DNA from: Oscillospiraceae bacterium
Lineage (GTDB): Bacteria; Bacillota; Clostridia; Oscillospirales; CAG-272
DNA length: 64,000 bases
Assembly: GCA_015064155.1 (NCBI GenBank)
Contig: SVST01000003.1
Span: forward strand, 700 to 64,699
Direction: 5' to 3'
The stretch's first letter is position 1. Every line of letters begins with the position of its first letter. Position numbers and translations under genes: made by a program. The notes under the pieces are model-generated. The model saw only the letters and a list, made by a program, of their open reading frames with translations, had not been told where the DNA came from and searched no databases. Of the stretch, positions 25,061-34,722 are shown one piece after another.

Positions 25061-26962
25061 ATGTCGAATACACAAGATCTGTCCGAGCTCTACCCTCATT
25101 TGTGCAAAATCAATTCTCCCGAGGATTTGCAGAAGCTTCCTGCCGAGGACCTGCCTGCGTTGGCTGAAGAAATTCGCGCTTTCCTGATCGATAAGGTTTT
25201 GGAAAACGGCGGACATCTGGCATCCAACCTTGGGGTCGTGGAGCTTTCTTTGGCGATTCACCGCGTTTTTTCCTCCCCGCACGATCACGTGATTTTTGAC
25301 GTGGGACATCAAAGCTATATTCATAAGCTGATAACGGGTCGTCGGGAGCATTTTGATACGTTGCGACGTGGCGGTGGGATGAGTGGCTTCCCGAAACGGA
25401 CGGAAAGCGAACACGATTGCTTTGGAACCGGACACAGCTCCACTTCTTTGTCGGCGGCGCTGGGATTTGCCGAGGCCGATCGGTTAGCAGGATCGGACGC
25501 GTATACCGTTTGCGTGCTCGGTGACGGAGCCTATACGGGAGGAATGATTCACGAAGCACTCAATAATTGCCGCAAACGCTTGAGATTGATTATTATCATC
25601 AACGAAAATGAAATGTCGATTTCCAAAAATATCGGTCGTTTTGCGAGGACGCTTTCCCGTTTGCGCGCAACGAAAGGATATTATAAAACCAAGAGTGCTA
25701 CAACCTCGGTCTTGAGAAAGCTTCCTTTGATCGGAAAGCCGATGTTTCGTTTGTTGCGCCGTGTAAAAATCGGTATGAAATCGGTATTGTACGGAAGTAA
25801 TTATTTTGAAGACCTTGGGCTGTATTATCTTGGACCGGTAAACGGAAACGACGAGGAATCGGTGGAGCTGTTGCTCAAAGAAGCAAAAGAAAGCCGTCAG
25901 AGCTGTGTTATTCACGTCAAAACACAAAAGGGAAAAGGATACGCTCCCGCAGAAGAAACACCCTCTGCGTTCCACGGAGTTGCACCCGCCGACAAAACGG
26001 TACCGCAAGAACGCAACTTTTCAGCCGAGATGGGTAGCATTTTAACAGAGCTTGCTCATACGAATGAAAAGATCTGTGCGATTACGGCAGCAATGGCAGA
26101 CGGAACCGGCTTGGTTTCGTTCAAGGAACAGCACCCAACTCGCTTTTTTGACGTCGGGATTGCCGAAGAGCATGCCGTTACCTTTGCGGCAGGGCTTTCC
26201 GCCAACGGATTCCGTCCCGTTGTTGCGCTGTACTCCACCTTTTTACAGCGAGCATACGACAATATTATTCATGACGTGGCACTGCAAAAGCTTCCCGTGG
26301 TGTTCTGCGTTGACCGCGCGGGCTTGAATGCATCGGACGGTGCTACGCATCACGGATTGTTTGACGTGGCGTTTCTGTCGCAAATTCCCGATTTGAAGCT
26401 TTATACGCCGATTACACGAAGAGGATTGCGAAATGCGCTGACGAACGCGTTGAAGGATGACGTGCCGAGTGCAATTCGCTATCCAAACGGTTATGAAAAT
26501 CCACAAGTCGTAGCCGAATTTTTCAACGACGGAGAAGACGAGATTCGGGTTCGCACGAGTTATGATCCGAAGACGCAAGCCCCCGACGTGATCATCATCA
26601 CACACGGACGCATCGTAACCGAAGCCATGAAGGCGCGCGATTCTTTGCAAGATCGACTTTCGGTCGGGATTCTGCTCCTCGAGCAGCTCAAGCCTTACGA
26701 TAAGATTGCCGAAGAGGTTGCCAAGCTTTTGCCGTCGCATTCTTGTCAAGTGCTTTTCTTGGAAGAGGAAATCAAAGCGGGAGGCATGGGAATGATGCTT
26801 TCCTGCGCACTTGCAAAGGCTCCCGTTATGCAGAACAAGAAAACGGTCATTCTGGCAACCGATGATCACTTTGCCGTGCAGGAGCGCGACGAACCGATCT
26901 GGAAAACCGCTGCGGTTGATGCAGATCATATTGTTGCAGAGATCCTGCAAAATCAAACGTAA
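25061..26962 (+). CDS. dxs: 1-deoxy-D-xylulose-5-phosphate synthase
   Basis: Thiamine-diphosphate enzyme that condenses pyruvate and glyceraldehyde 3-phosphate, first step of the MEP isoprenoid pathway. 633 residues, normal length. The GHQSYIHKL motif, the ThDP/Mg site GDGAYTGGMIHEALNN ... NENEMSIS, GPVNGNDEE, the pyrimidine-binding half with FDVGIAEEHAVTFAAG, and DRAGLNASDGATHHGLFD are all present. GGAGC is 10 bp before the ATG. It has its own promoter; the small membrane-protein gene behind it is likely co-transcribed. Undecaprenyl phosphate, needed by the sugar transferase at 3.5 kb, is made from this pathway. Confidence 0.93.
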   Translation: MSNTQDLSELYPHLCKINSPEDLQKLPAEDLPALAEEIRAFLIDKVLENGGHLASNLGVVELSLAIHRVFSSPHDHVIFDVGHQSYIHKLITGRREHFDTLRRGGGMSGFPKRTESEHDCFGTGHSSTSLSAALGFAEADRLAGSDAYTVCVLGDGAYTGGMIHEALNNCRKRLRLIIIINENEMSISKNIGRFARTLSRLRATKGYYKTKSATTSVLRKLPLIGKPMFRLLRRVKIGMKSVLYGSNYFEDLGLYYLGPVNGNDEESVELLLKEAKESRQSCVIHVKTQKGKGYAPAEETPSAFHGVAPADKTVPQERNFSAEMGSILTELAHTNEKICAITAAMADGTGLVSFKEQHPTRFFDVGIAEEHAVTFAAGLSANGFRPVVALYSTFLQRAYDNIIHDVALQKLPVVFCVDRAGLNASDGATHHGLFDVAFLSQIPDLKLYTPITRRGLRNALTNALKDDVPSAIRYPNGYENPQVVAEFFNDGEDEIRVRTSYDPKTQAPDVIIITHGRIVTEAMKARDSLQDRLSVGILLLEQLKPYDKIAEEVAKLLPSHSCQVLFLEEEIKAGGMGMMLSCALAKAPVMQNKKTVILATDDHFAVQERDEPIWKTAAVDADHIVAEILQNQT

Positions 26963-26997
26963 TCAATACGTAATTTTTTATTTCAGGGTAAAACGAG

Positions 26998-27543
26998 ATG
27001 AGAAAATCAGATTGCTTTATAGACGGATTTTTCCTGCTTTTGTATCAGCTTCTTTCAGGTGCGGTTCTTTGCTTTGCCACTTGGATGATTTTAAAAATCG
27101 CAAATGCGCTTGTTGTCGTCAACTATTTTGCCTCGGGGGTGATATATGCACTCGGATTGGGAATCGGCATGGGCATTTTGCTGGTCGTTTACGGATATAT
27201 AACCGGATACCGCGCGGCATCCTATTCGCTTCCGCAGGATATCATTGCCTCGCTTTCAGCCATTGTCCTGCATCTGTTGTTTGCGGCAGCGTTCCATTAT
27301 GCGCCGCTGGTTGGAGGTGCGGCATTGCCGCTGTCGGGCATTTTGTCTTTGGGAACGGAGTTTTCCTCGAAAGAGGCAATGTCAAAAATACATGGCTTGC
27401 TGCCCTTGATTCTTTTCCTTGCACTTATGGTGATTTATCACGCTTTGATGCTGATGACAAAGCATTTTGCCGTACGGAAGCGGTTACGTGACCGAATGCG
27501 GCTGACCGGACAAAGCGAGTCTTGCACCCAAAAGATGGAATGA
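26998..27543 (+). CDS. Small membrane protein of unknown function
   Basis: 181 residues with four hydrophobic segments (about 13-40, 46-68, 78-100, 122-147) and a basic C-terminal tail (KRLRDRMR). I recognise no family. It starts 35 bp after dxs with a weak AGGGT ribosome site and has no promoter of its own. A small hairpin (TGAAAGAAGTCTTTCA) follows at the stop. Confidence 0.6.
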   Translation: MRKSDCFIDGFFLLLYQLLSGAVLCFATWMILKIANALVVVNYFASGVIYALGLGIGMGILLVVYGYITGYRAASYSLPQDIIASLSAIVLHLLFAAAFHYAPLVGGAALPLSGILSLGTEFSSKEAMSKIHGLLPLILFLALMVIYHALMLMTKHFAVRKRLRDRMRLTGQSESCTQKME

Positions 27544-27633
27544 AAGAAGTCTTTCATTTCGGTTTAAAATGAATGATGAAGAACAACCGAATACTCGCCG
27601 TGGACGAGTACTGTTGGGAAGAAAGGATTGCTT

Positions 27634-28803
27634 ATGATATACGGAATTTTAAAGGATATTAAGGAAGGCGAAAACAGAGTCATCTCTACGCCTGCCGAGG
27701 TGAGATCCATCGTAGCGGCAGGGCACGAGGTATGGGCTCAGCATGATTGCGGAAAGGCTGCGGGATTCCCTGACGAAAAGTACGCAGAAGCAGGTGCAAA
27801 AATCGTTTTTTCGGCAGAGGAGATCTGGGCAGGCTGCGATATGGTTGCCAAGGTAAAGGAATTTACTCCCGTTGAATATCCCCTGATGAGAAAAGGACAA
27901 ATTATTCTCGGGTGTATTCACCCTGCGGGACACCCCGAAGAGGTGGACGCAATTCTTGCCGCTGGGTGCATTGCGTTTACGGCAGAGGACGCGCATCGCT
28001 TTGGTTCTCCCAACTGTGAAGCCGCGGGAAAGCAGGGCGCGTTGTTCGGACTGGAGTCCATGCTCACGATTAACGGAGGAAAAGGGAAGTTTGTCGGGGG
28101 ATTTGCGGGCGCGCCGCGCATGAACGTCTTGATTCTCGGTGCCGGTATCGTTGGACGTGGGGCACTTGAGATCCTGTTTGCGCTGGGAGCGAATTGCACG
28201 GTTATGGATATTAACGTAGGCGTTTTGCGTACCCTTCTTTCTCAATACAAAAGTCAAATCAATACCATGCTTTGCAATAAGGAGGCAATCCGATCGGTGC
28301 TTCCCGAAACCGATATGGTACTAAACTGTGTAAAATGGGACAAAAGTCGCACCGATTTCCTGATTGACAAGGAAATGCTGAAGCTAATGGAGCCCGGTAG
28401 CGTGCTGGTTGACATTTCGAATGACGATCCCGGTGCGATCGAATCAAGTCACGAAACGCATCACGATAATCCGCGGTACGTCGTGAACGGAGTCGTACAC
28501 TATTGCGTATCTAATATTCCGGGCGCGGTTGCCAATTCTACTTCGGTTGCCTATGCGTCGGAGATGCTGCCCATGATTTTGAGCATTCTGAACGACGGGG
28601 TCGTGGAATGCTGTGTCAAGGACGGATTTTATCGCAGAAGCCTTACGGCATATAAGGGATATCTTACGCATGAAGAAACCAGCGCGATTCAAAACAAGCC
28701 CTGGATACGTCCCGAGGATATTCTGGGGATTGCAGACAAACGGCTTGATCCGGCACCGCCGGCAACTACGACAAGATCGGAAAATTTTTATGCTATAAAG
28801 TAA
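27634..28803 (+). CDS. Alanine dehydrogenase/pyridine nucleotide transhydrogenase family protein
   Basis: 389 residues. N-terminal catalytic domain begins YGILKDIKEGENRVISTPAEV with ENRV matching the family signature, followed by the Lys-bearing VAKVKEF and a HPAGHPEE line; the NAD-binding Rossmann domain starts at NVLILGAGIVGRGALE with the acidic end VMDIN. Alanine dehydrogenase reversibly deaminates L-alanine to pyruvate, but the substrate-site residues differ enough that another amino acid or lysine-pathway activity is possible. ATG at 27634 follows GAAAGGA by 6 bp; an in-frame TTG at 27628 is too close to it. Terminates in a strong hairpin. Confidence 0.75.
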   Translation: MIYGILKDIKEGENRVISTPAEVRSIVAAGHEVWAQHDCGKAAGFPDEKYAEAGAKIVFSAEEIWAGCDMVAKVKEFTPVEYPLMRKGQIILGCIHPAGHPEEVDAILAAGCIAFTAEDAHRFGSPNCEAAGKQGALFGLESMLTINGGKGKFVGGFAGAPRMNVLILGAGIVGRGALEILFALGANCTVMDINVGVLRTLLSQYKSQINTMLCNKEAIRSVLPETDMVLNCVKWDKSRTDFLIDKEMLKLMEPGSVLVDISNDDPGAIESSHETHHDNPRYVVNGVVHYCVSNIPGAVANSTSVAYASEMLPMILSILNDGVVECCVKDGFYRRSLTAYKGYLTHEETSAIQNKPWIRPEDILGIADKRLDPAPPATTTRSENFYAIK

Positions 28804-28807
28804 AAAT

Positions 28808-28870
28808 AAAAAAGATAGGAAGCCAAAGCACGCCTGACGTACTAATTGAGCTTCCTATCTTTTTGTTTTT
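28808..28870. terminator. Bidirectional terminator
   Basis: AAAAGATAGGAAGC and GCTTCCTATCTTTT arms with A and T runs outside, between convergent genes. Confidence 0.85.
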
Positions 28871-29876
28871 ATTTTTCTTTTTTCTTTTGCAGAGCCAGCG
28901 GATTTTGTGCCATGGCATTTTCCATGTCAGCGTTTGAAACGTGTGTGTAGATCTGTGTGGTATTGAGCTGCTCGTGTCCGAGAATCTCTTTCAATACACG
29001 CACGTCTACGTTGCCGGTTTGGTACATCAAGGTTGCCGCAGTATGACGTAATTTATGTACCGAATAGTGCTTTGCCTCAAGTCCCGCGGCGTTTAAATAT
29101 TTGTAGACCATCGCCTGGACCGTTTTTACGCTCATACGTTGCTCCAAACGACTCAAAAACAGTGCGGGGTCCTTGATCTCTGCATATTTTGGTCCCTTAC
29201 GAATTTCCAAATATTCGGAAAGTGCCGCCTGACAAGCCTCGTTCAAATAAATGATTCTCTCTTTGTTGCCTTTTCCGGTTACGCGCAAGGACAGCAATTC
29301 GGAATCGATATCGGAAAGGTTGATTCCCACCAGCTCGGACACGCGCATTCCGCAGTTGAGAAACAGCGTGATAATCGCGTAATCACGCGTGCGGTAGGGC
29401 GATTCCTTGTCGTTTTCTACGGCGGCAAGCAACCGTAGTGATTCTTCTAAGGTCAAAACCTTGGGAAGTGTTTTCTTGGGCTTGGGCGAGTCGATATCCA
29501 CCGTTGGATTGTATTCGAGGTAATGGCATTTGTTTACCAAATACTTGTAAAGAGAGCGAATTGCCGACAGCTTTCTGGACCGCGCCGACCATTGATTTTC
29601 GCGGGTTTCGTTGGTATAATACAAAAAGTCGTAAATATCCTCGGCACGAATTTTTTCCAGTTCCTTAAGACCGATCGTACTGACGTCAATTTCAACAAAC
29701 TGTTTGGAATGATAGTCGATTGCGTTTTCGCGCGCAATCAGATAACGGAAAAAGGTTCTCAGATCAAAAAGATATTCCTCAACCGTTTTCTGCGAGCAGT
29801 TCTGAATCGAGGATTTGTAGGCTACGTATTCTTGAATGAGCGAGGAAAACTCTCGCACGGAAATCATATTCGGCAT
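28869..29876 (-). CDS. Tyrosine recombinase, XerC/XerD type
   Basis: 335 residues. N-terminal core-binding SAM-like domain (YVAYKSSIQNCSQKTVEEYLFDL) and C-terminal catalytic domain with the Arg-Lys-His-Arg-His-Tyr set: LNCGMRVSELVGI (first Arg), TGKGNKER (Lys), HKLRHTAATLM (HxxR), LGHEQLNTTQIYTHVS (His and nucleophile Tyr). A housekeeping XerC/D-like dimer-resolution recombinase fits, although Clostridia carry several. ATG at 29876 chosen because GGAGG is 7 bp upstream. It is the only site-specific recombinase in the window and so a candidate integrase for the filamentous element 19 kb away. Confidence 0.85.
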   Translation of the reverse strand: MPNMISVREFSSLIQEYVAYKSSIQNCSQKTVEEYLFDLRTFFRYLIARENAIDYHSKQFVEIDVSTIGLKELEKIRAEDIYDFLYYTNETRENQWSARSRKLSAIRSLYKYLVNKCHYLEYNPTVDIDSPKPKKTLPKVLTLEESLRLLAAVENDKESPYRTRDYAIITLFLNCGMRVSELVGINLSDIDSELLSLRVTGKGNKERIIYLNEACQAALSEYLEIRKGPKYAEIKDPALFLSRLEQRMSVKTVQAMVYKYLNAAGLEAKHYSVHKLRHTAATLMYQTGNVDVRVLKEILGHEQLNTTQIYTHVSNADMENAMAQNPLALQKKKEK

Positions 29877-29960
29877 AGGCATTCCTCCGTTTCTTTCTTT
29901 TATTATACTAATATACATTTATATTTTAGTTGATAAATTGTAAACTTTTAAATTCGACGG

Positions 29961-29989
29961 TTGCTTTTTTTGAGAAATTTCGTTATAAT
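29961..29989 (+). promoter_or_regulatory. Sigma-A promoter
   Basis: TTGCTT (29961-29966), 17 bp, TATAAT (29984-29989), before the gene at 30031. Confidence 0.7.
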
Positions 29990-30030
29990 AATTTTATATC
30001 GGACACCACTATTTTTCAAAGGGGTATTAC

Positions 30031-30630
30031 ATGAAAAAATTCTTTGGCGAGCATTCTTACAACATGGTAAAAATGCTTTTGAACCAGTTTGCAACCGCGA
30101 TCTTTGGTTTTGTTCTGTTTTTGGCAACCAAGAAAGCAGAAAATATTGCTCTGATGAATGTCACAAGCATTGCAGCCATCTTGTTTTATCTGTTTTTGCT
30201 GTATACCATGACGTGGGAAATCGGATATCACGATCGCGTTGCGGTGGCGCAGGGCAGAAAAAAGAAAAACGTTTTTACGGGGGCACTTATTTCTCTGTGC
30301 GCGAACGTCCCCAACTTTATCTACGCAATTTTCATCACTTTGGCAGTGTTCATCAACGCAGGGGAAGGCTCCTTCATTGCCAATATTGGCGGTATTTGCA
30401 GCTTCTTGGCTCTGTTTTTGGAGGGCATGTTTACGGGTCTTCTTTCAAATCACATCGGTGCTGTTTCCTTAGGCTCTCATTGGTTCGTGTACTTCTTGAT
30501 TCCTCTGCCGGCTATTCTGGTGTGCGGAATTGCTTATTACCTTGGCTTGCGCGACGTAAAATTCACCTCGCTTTTTGATCCGATTGTGCCGGAATCCGAC
30601 AGAGATCCCGCTGAAAAAAGGAGGAAATAA
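30031..30630 (+). CDS. Membrane protein of unknown function
   Basis: 199 residues with five hydrophobic segments, short loops, N-terminus MKKFFGEHSY and a polar C-terminal tail. No family recognised. AAAGGGG ribosome site and own promoter. The following HAD gene starts 4 bp after its stop with an excellent GGAGG, so the two form an operon. Confidence 0.68.
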   Translation: MKKFFGEHSYNMVKMLLNQFATAIFGFVLFLATKKAENIALMNVTSIAAILFYLFLLYTMTWEIGYHDRVAVAQGRKKKNVFTGALISLCANVPNFIYAIFITLAVFINAGEGSFIANIGGICSFLALFLEGMFTGLLSNHIGAVSLGSHWFVYFLIPLPAILVCGIAYYLGLRDVKFTSLFDPIVPESDRDPAEKRRK

Positions 30631-30634
30631 CGAT

Positions 30635-31261
30635 ATGATAAAGCATTTGATTTTTGACTTTGACGGAACGATTTCCGACAGCTATCCGCATTTTGCGGAT
30701 TTTTTCCGAAAATTCGGGAAAGAACGGAAGCTTCCGCTTCCCGAAAATGATTTTGATCTTTTGAAATTGCTTTTGATCAGCATAAAAGACGCTTTTTTTA
30801 TGCTTGGTTGGGATTCATACGTCCCGTATTCTGTTTTCGAACAGGAATATTTCGCAACGCAACGGGAAAAATTTATGGAATTTCGTGCGTTTCCCGAAGC
30901 GGTAGATCTTTTGAAATACGCAACGGAAAAGGGAATTGACTGCTACGTTTATACGCATTCGGGGAAGGTTGTTCCCGAAAAAATGCTGCCCAATATGGGA
31001 GTCGATCTATACATCACCTTTACCATTGATAGATCCATGGATTTTCCGGGGAAACCCGCGCCCGATGCACTCTTGTTTTTGATCGATAAGTTCGGATTAA
31101 ACCCGGAGGAATGCATGATGATCGGTGACCGTCCGATAGATGCACTGTGCGGTATGAACGCAGGCATGAAGGGGTGCTTGTGGGATACGTACGGGATTTT
31201 TAAGGATGCAAAAACTGACTTTTACGTAACACGGCTTGAGGATGTCAAAAAATTTGTTTGA
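30635..31261 (+). CDS. HAD-superfamily phosphatase
   Basis: 208 residues. Motif I FDFDGTISDS near the start (nucleophile and acid Asp), motif II YTHSGK (Thr/Ser), motif III Lys in GKPAPD, and motif IV GDRPIDALCGMNAGM. The helical cap lies between motifs I and II, as in phosphoglycolate-phosphatase/beta-phosphoglucomutase type C1 HADs. Substrate unknown. AGGAGG 7 bp before the ATG at 30635; a longer frame that reads back into the upstream gene was rejected. Confidence 0.83.
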   Translation: MIKHLIFDFDGTISDSYPHFADFFRKFGKERKLPLPENDFDLLKLLLISIKDAFFMLGWDSYVPYSVFEQEYFATQREKFMEFRAFPEAVDLLKYATEKGIDCYVYTHSGKVVPEKMLPNMGVDLYITFTIDRSMDFPGKPAPDALLFLIDKFGLNPEECMMIGDRPIDALCGMNAGMKGCLWDTYGIFKDAKTDFYVTRLEDVKKFV

Positions 31262-31298
31262 TTTTTCGGGAAAACTTTAAGATAATCATAAAAAGGTC

Positions 31299-31327
31299 TT
31301 GATTTTTTCGACAAATTGGTATATAAT
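31299..31327 (+). promoter_or_regulatory. Sigma-A promoter of fba
   Basis: TTGATT (31299-31304), 17 bp, TATAAT (31322-31327). Confidence 0.75.
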
Positions 31328-31363
31328 GTATGCGAATATTTAACATGCCATAGGAGGATGATT

Positions 31364-32227
31364 ATGTTAGTATCGGCAAAAGAAATGCTTACCAAAGCAA
31401 AGGAAGGTCACTACGCAGTAGGACAGTTTAACATCAACAATTTGGAGTGGACCAAGGCAATTCTGCTCACCGCAGAAGAGATGAAGTCCCCTGTTATTCT
31501 CGGCGTTTCCGAGGGTGCGGGCAAGTATATGTGCGGCTTCAAAACCGTTGCGGATATGGTAAAGGCAATGATCGACGAGCTCAAGATTACCGTTCCCGTA
31601 GCTCTGCACCTTGACCACGGTTCCTACGAGGCTTGCTACAAATGCATCAAAGCAGGCTTTTCGTCCATCATGTTCGACGGTTCTCACTATCCCATCGAGG
31701 AAAATATCGCAAAAACGCGCGAGTTGGTTCAAGTTTCTAACGCAATGGGTCTTTCCCTTGAGGCAGAGGTTGGTTCTATCGGCGGCGAGGAAGACGGTGT
31801 CGTTGGTATGGGTGAGTGCGCAGATCCCAATGAGTGCAAGATGATTGCTGATTTGGGTGTTACGATGCTTGCTGCAGGTATCGGTAATATCCACGGCAAG
31901 TACCCCGCAAACTGGGCAGGTCTGTCCTTTGATACGCTTGCTGCCGTTTCCGAAAAGGTTGGCGCAATGCCTTTGGTTCTTCACGGCGGAACGGGTATTC
32001 CCGAGGATATGATCAAGAAGGCAATTAATCTTGGTGTGTCCAAGATCAACGTAAACACCGAGTGCCAGCTCTCGTTTGCAGCGGCTACCCGTGCATACGT
32101 AGAAGAAGGCAAGGATTTGGTAGGAAAGGGCTTCGACCCCAGAAAGCTGCTTGCTCCCGGTGTTGAGGCAATCAAGGCTACCGTAAAGGAAAAGATGGAG
32201 CTCTTTGGTTCTGTTGGCAAGGCTTGA
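31364..32227 (+). CDS. fba: Class II fructose-bisphosphate aldolase
   Basis: Zinc-dependent aldolase of 287 residues that splits fructose 1,6-bisphosphate in glycolysis. Visible marks: YAVGQFNINNLEW, the zinc motif ALHLDHGSYE, SLEAEVGSIGG, the IGNIHGKYP histidine, LHGGTGIP and KINVNTECQ. Length and motifs fit the GatY/KbaY/Fba branch, so tagatose-bisphosphate activity is possible, but the codon choice (preferred codons throughout) and strong promoter point to the main glycolytic enzyme. The ATG at 31364 is 6 bp behind AGGAGG; the ATG at 31358 touches it. Confidence 0.9.
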   Translation: MLVSAKEMLTKAKEGHYAVGQFNINNLEWTKAILLTAEEMKSPVILGVSEGAGKYMCGFKTVADMVKAMIDELKITVPVALHLDHGSYEACYKCIKAGFSSIMFDGSHYPIEENIAKTRELVQVSNAMGLSLEAEVGSIGGEEDGVVGMGECADPNECKMIADLGVTMLAAGIGNIHGKYPANWAGLSFDTLAAVSEKVGAMPLVLHGGTGIPEDMIKKAINLGVSKINVNTECQLSFAAATRAYVEEGKDLVGKGFDPRKLLAPGVEAIKATVKEKMELFGSVGKA

Positions 32228-32240
32228 TTTTTAAGAAAGG

Positions 32241-32291
32241 CTTGTACGCTTTGAATTTCAATTTCGATTTGAAGCGTACAAGTCTGTTTTT
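32241..32291 (+). terminator. Terminator after fba
   Basis: CTTGTACGCTT ... AAGCGTACAAG stem followed by TCTGTTTTT. Confidence 0.8.
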
Positions 32292-32327
32292 ATTATCTAA
32301 TCAAATAAAAATTGGAGGATAACCGCT

Positions 32328-33374
32328 ATGAGTAAGCCTATCAAGATCGGCGTTGTCGGACTTGGAAGAATCGGTATGAGTGTACACAGAAAATGTTTGC
32401 TGGCTCGTCCCGATAAATATACGGTGGTTGCTGCTTGCGACCTGATTAAGGACAGATGTGACAGATATGCGGAAGAGTTCGGTTGCCGCACCTACGAAAA
32501 AATCGAAGATTTGATTGCAGATCCCGAGGTTGAGGTGGTTGATATCGCAACGCGCTCCTGCGATCACTACAAGCATACCAAAATGGCACTGCTTGCAGGG
32601 AAGAGCGTTTTGGTAGAGAAGCCCTTTTGTGAAACCTATGAACAAGCACGTGAATTGATAGCACTGGGAAGTCAACCGGCAGGTCCTCGGGTTTACGTGC
32701 GTCATAACAGACGCTTTGAGGAGGGCTTTATTAAGGTAAACGAGATCATTGATTCGGGAATCCTTGGTGACGTTTACGAAATCCGTCTTGCAAGAAACGG
32801 CTACCAGCGTCGGAACGACTGGCAAACGATCAAGGAATTCGGTGGCGGTCAGCTTCTCAACTGGGGACCGCATATCGTGGATCACTCACTTCGCTTTTGC
32901 GGCGGAGGTTATGAAAGTATGTTTGCCGATATTAAGAGGGTAACAGCGGTTGGCGACGCTGAAGATCATATCAAGATTGTATTCAAGGGTGTGAACGGAA
33001 GACTGGTAGATATGGAAATCAGCGGCGGAGTTGCGCAGGATATTCCCGAATATATCGTCTACGGAACCAGAGGCTCGCTGATCGGAGAGCATAACACGCT
33101 CAAGCTGAAATATCTGGATCCCGACGTCGAGCTTGCCGATATTAAGGCAGATCCCGCTACTCCGGGTGACGGTTCTTCGTTCGGAAACAGTGAGGTGCTG
33201 ACGTGGAAAGAAGAAACCATCGAACTGAATCCGAAAGATCAAACCGCTGTTATTTGGGATTATTTTTATGAGTCCTACAGAAATCACAAGCCGTATCCTA
33301 TTACAAGCGAACAGGCAATGAATGTTGTCAAGGTTCTTGAGGACGCAAAGATCGGTACGGAATTTGCAAAATAA
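32328..33374 (+). CDS. Gfo/Idh/MocA-family NAD(P)-dependent oxidoreductase
   Basis: 348 residues. N-terminal Rossmann domain (KIGVVGLGRIGMSVH), then the family's VLVEKPF motif with the catalytic-site Lys, and a C-terminal alpha/beta domain with GGGQLLNWGPHIVDHSLRF, where the His acts in catalysis. Such enzymes oxidise or epimerise sugars, inositols or sugar acids; which one cannot be told. GGAGG ribosome site 9 bp before the ATG. It stands alone between two terminators. Confidence 0.85.
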   Translation: MSKPIKIGVVGLGRIGMSVHRKCLLARPDKYTVVAACDLIKDRCDRYAEEFGCRTYEKIEDLIADPEVEVVDIATRSCDHYKHTKMALLAGKSVLVEKPFCETYEQARELIALGSQPAGPRVYVRHNRRFEEGFIKVNEIIDSGILGDVYEIRLARNGYQRRNDWQTIKEFGGGQLLNWGPHIVDHSLRFCGGGYESMFADIKRVTAVGDAEDHIKIVFKGVNGRLVDMEISGGVAQDIPEYIVYGTRGSLIGEHNTLKLKYLDPDVELADIKADPATPGDGSSFGNSEVLTWKEETIELNPKDQTAVIWDYFYESYRNHKPYPITSEQAMNVVKVLEDAKIGTEFAK

Positions 33375-33382
33375 TAAAAACT

Positions 33383-33430
33383 AAAAACGGATCTCCTTTG
33401 CCAAAATGCAACGGGAGATCCGTTTTATTA
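33383..33430. terminator. Bidirectional terminator
   Basis: AAACGGATCTCC ... GGGAGATCCGTTTT stem between convergent genes. Confidence 0.85.
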
Positions 33431-33444
33431 TTGTATGATAGCCG

Positions 33445-34599
33445 TTATACCAAAAAAGAGCAAAGCACCGTTAAAGCAATCAAAAAGCCGAAATTGAAGG
33501 CCGAAAACAGAACGAGGTATTTGCCGGCTTTTCCGGGATTGTGTGTGGTATATTCGCGGAAAGTGATTAAGCTGGCAAGAGATGCAATTAAGGTGCCCGT
33601 TCCGCCGATATTCACTCCCAGCAAAAGTGCTTGATAATTCGAGGTAAATTGAGAGAGCAAAATTGCAGACGGTACGTTACTGATTACCTGGCAGGCAAGT
33701 GTACTGACAAGTAAAGGATTCTTTTCCAACAGCATCGAAAAGAAAGAGCTGACGGCAGGAATTCTTGCCATATTTCCGGAAAAGACAAAGAAACACACAA
33801 AAGTAAGAAGCAAAGGATAGTCAACGCGTCGAAGTGCATCACGGTCCAAAAGCATCAAGGCACCCAAAATGACGATCAAGCCGATCCAATAGGGAATCAA
33901 GCGAAATACGATCACAATCGAAAGGGCAAACAAAAGTAAATAAATTGCGGTGCGCTTGGCGGGAAGCAAAAAAGCACAAGGCTCGTTAATTTCAAGCTTG
34001 GTTTTCGGGAAGAACAAGCAGCAAACCGTAATCAATGCAATGGCGGCAAGAAAGGGAATCACCATAATCCGCATAAATTCGGGCGTGGGAATCGAAAATT
34101 TGGTATACAAGAAGAGATTTTGCGGGTTGCCGAACGGAGTCAACATGCCGCCGAGATTTGCCGCGATATTTTGCAAAATAAAAACGACTGCCATATATTT
34201 TGTTTTTCCCGTAGAGGACAGAACAAAATATCCAAGCGGCAAAAAGGTCAACAGTGCCATGTCGTTTGCGATCAGCATAGAACCGATAAAGGTGATATAG
34301 ACAAGTGCCAAAACGGTTATGCGCAGATTTTTCGTGCAATCAACAATCTTTCTTGCAAGAATCGTAAAAAAGTGAATATTTTTTAACGCACAGACAACTG
34401 CCAACACGCAAAACAGACAGGTCAGCGTTTTGAAATCGAAATACGAGCGATATTCCGCGTCCAGCGGAACGATACAAGAGGTGACTAATGCCGCCAGAAA
34501 AGCAACCGTAAGAACGATATTTTTGCGAATCCACACGGGTATTCGATCTGCTTTCCAATTTTTTCGGGGAAAAGTCGGGAAATGCTTGTGATGTACCAT
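33445..34599 (-). CDS. ArsB/NhaD/SLC13-type ion permease
   Basis: 384 residues with about eleven membrane segments. Two re-entrant-loop signatures typical of the ion transporter superfamily are visible: ANDMALLTFLPLG with NLGGMLTPFGNPQN in the first half and SNVPSAILLSQFT with NIGGTGTLIASLA in the second. This family moves citrate/dicarboxylates, Na+/H+ or arsenite; the GGMLTPFGNPQN form is frequent in citrate-transporter-like proteins of unknown substrate. The start at 34599 (MVHHKHF) was preferred over the longer frame, which adds an unlikely hydrophobic leader. Downstream of addA but separated by ~120 bp. Confidence 0.72.
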   Translation of the reverse strand: MVHHKHFPTFPRKNWKADRIPVWIRKNIVLTVAFLAALVTSCIVPLDAEYRSYFDFKTLTCLFCVLAVVCALKNIHFFTILARKIVDCTKNLRITVLALVYITFIGSMLIANDMALLTFLPLGYFVLSSTGKTKYMAVVFILQNIAANLGGMLTPFGNPQNLFLYTKFSIPTPEFMRIMVIPFLAAIALITVCCLFFPKTKLEINEPCAFLLPAKRTAIYLLLFALSIVIVFRLIPYWIGLIVILGALMLLDRDALRRVDYPLLLTFVCFFVFSGNMARIPAVSSFFSMLLEKNPLLVSTLACQVISNVPSAILLSQFTSNYQALLLGVNIGGTGTLIASLASLITFREYTTHNPGKAGKYLVLFSAFNFGFLIALTVLCSFLV

Positions 34600-34722
34600 A
34601 ATAAAAAGCTTCTCTTTCCTTTTTTCTGGAAACGCGGTAAAGGATACCAACGAAAACCAAGGTATTATACCTCTGTTTTCGCGTTTTGTCAATAGAAAAA
34701 AGGAAAGAAAAGCAAACATCAA